Part shown: positions 63,805 to 64,000 of the stretch, piece after piece
How the letters are laid out: each line of letters begins with the position of its first letter
How positions within the stretch are numbered: position 1 is the first letter of the stretch
Assembly: GCA_964019135.1 (NCBI GenBank)
Contig: OZ025255.1
Span: 29,017,188-29,081,187 of the forward strand
DNA from: Arenicola marina
Lineage: Eukaryota; Annelida; Polychaeta; Arenicolidae
Reading direction: 5' to 3'
Length of the DNA: 64,000 nucleotides
The notes under the pieces: generated by a model
Told to the model about the DNA's origin: nothing
Seen by the model: the letters and a program-made list of their open reading frames with translations, nothing else
The model's database searches: none
Translations under genes and position numbers: made by a program

Positions 63805-64000
63805 GCGGTGAAGAAATGGAAACAAGCGGAGAGAGTTTTGCATCTTGTCTTGATGTCTTTCGTCTACCCCCTACAGAGTCGCTTGTGGAAAAGAAAAAAT
63901 ACATAGAATATCGTCCTCTCACTCAAGTAACGGAGGGAGCTCCCATTGAATTCGTCATAGCGGCGATCCAGGGTCAATACATAGATCTGAAGAACTCCTT
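63801..64000 (+). CDS. Start of double-jelly-roll major capsid protein (cut by window end)
   Basis: The first 66 codons are visible: FRLPPTESLVEKKKYIEYRP and LTQVTEGAPIEFVIAAIQGQ, then YIDLKNS. This agrees with the N-terminus of Polinton/adintovirus capsid proteins (SLPPTxxxVxxxxYVEYxPL, GPIEFxIxGxGxxYIDL). Overlaps the previous gene by 4 bases. Confidence 0.78.
   Translation, partial: MSGEEMETSGESFASCLDVFRLPPTESLVEKKKYIEYRPLTQVTEGAPIEFVIAAIQGQYIDLKNS

Larger units (their letters stand above)
49264..64000 (+). mobile_element. Polinton/Maverick (adintovirus-like) element, left and central part
   Basis: A fossil DNA element that runs past the window end. Parts in order: subterminal repeats, a PC4-like gene (minus), a regulatory segment, a polymerase B region, a PC4-like gene (minus), a small ORF, packaging ATPase, two conserved small ORFs, integrase, a membrane protein, a candidate minor structural protein, a basic core protein and the start of the major capsid gene. 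The left end is inferred at about 49264 (AG start after CTCACG); the right end and its terminal repeat are not visible, so this limit is uncertain. Most frames are open; I estimate about four breaks, in the polymerase and integrase regions. This points to a young insertion. It lies where the ARRDC intron should continue. Confidence 0.85.

Overview
The window is animal genomic DNA: genes have GT-AG introns, introns are crowded with minisatellites, and there are many small DNA transposons, a CR1/jockey-like LINE and a Polinton (Maverick). The mix of a DUOXA gene, an arrestin-domain (ARRDC) gene, a FkbM-type gene, G/C homopolymer-bearing repeats and very heavy minisatellite content suggests a marine invertebrate deuterostome, most likely an amphioxus (Branchiostoma). 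This is inference, not proof.

Layout. 1-2604: upstream or intron sequence, no gene recognised. 2605-11618 (+): the last eight exons of a dual-oxidase maturation factor (DUOXA); the N-terminal exons are not in the window. Four of its visible introns carry tandem arrays that begin or end exactly at a splice site and copy the exon edge with it. 11619-12963: its 3' UTR and poly(A) signal. 12964-23147: gene-free, rich in small transposons, hairpins and arrays. 23148-24140 (+): an intronless FkbM/Star-like type II membrane protein. 24141-35250: gene-free with dispersed repeats. 35253-36990: a foldback and a 73-bp satellite. 36996-40546: a second, diverged copy of the DUOXA 3' end, including two intact-looking terminal exons. 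40804-41505: GC-rich 68-bp satellite. 41816-43264 (-): 5'-truncated LINE. 43440-44220: 26-bp satellite. 46475-49012 (-): the three last exons of an arrestin-domain protein. About 49264 to the end of the window: left and central part of a Polinton, apparently lying in the ARRDC intron.

Functional picture. DUOXA brings the hydrogen-peroxide-making dual oxidase out of the ER to the cell surface; the ARRDC protein would be an adaptor for receptor traffic; the FkbM protein is probably Golgi/ER-anchored. They have no obvious joint role. The Polinton holds a protein-primed DNA polymerase region with an N-terminal zinc-finger array, PC4-like DNA-binding proteins, a packaging ATPase, a DDE integrase with a chromodomain-like tail, a membrane protein, a basic core protein and the start of a double-jelly-roll capsid gene. 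It is treated here as a fossil: mostly open, with about four breaks, and probably young.

The most unusual signal is the set of splice-site-bearing minisatellites in DUOXA (about 11 in-frame extra donors after one exon, 28 decoy exon starts before another, of which 19 keep the AG) and the duplicated terminal exons 26 kb downstream.
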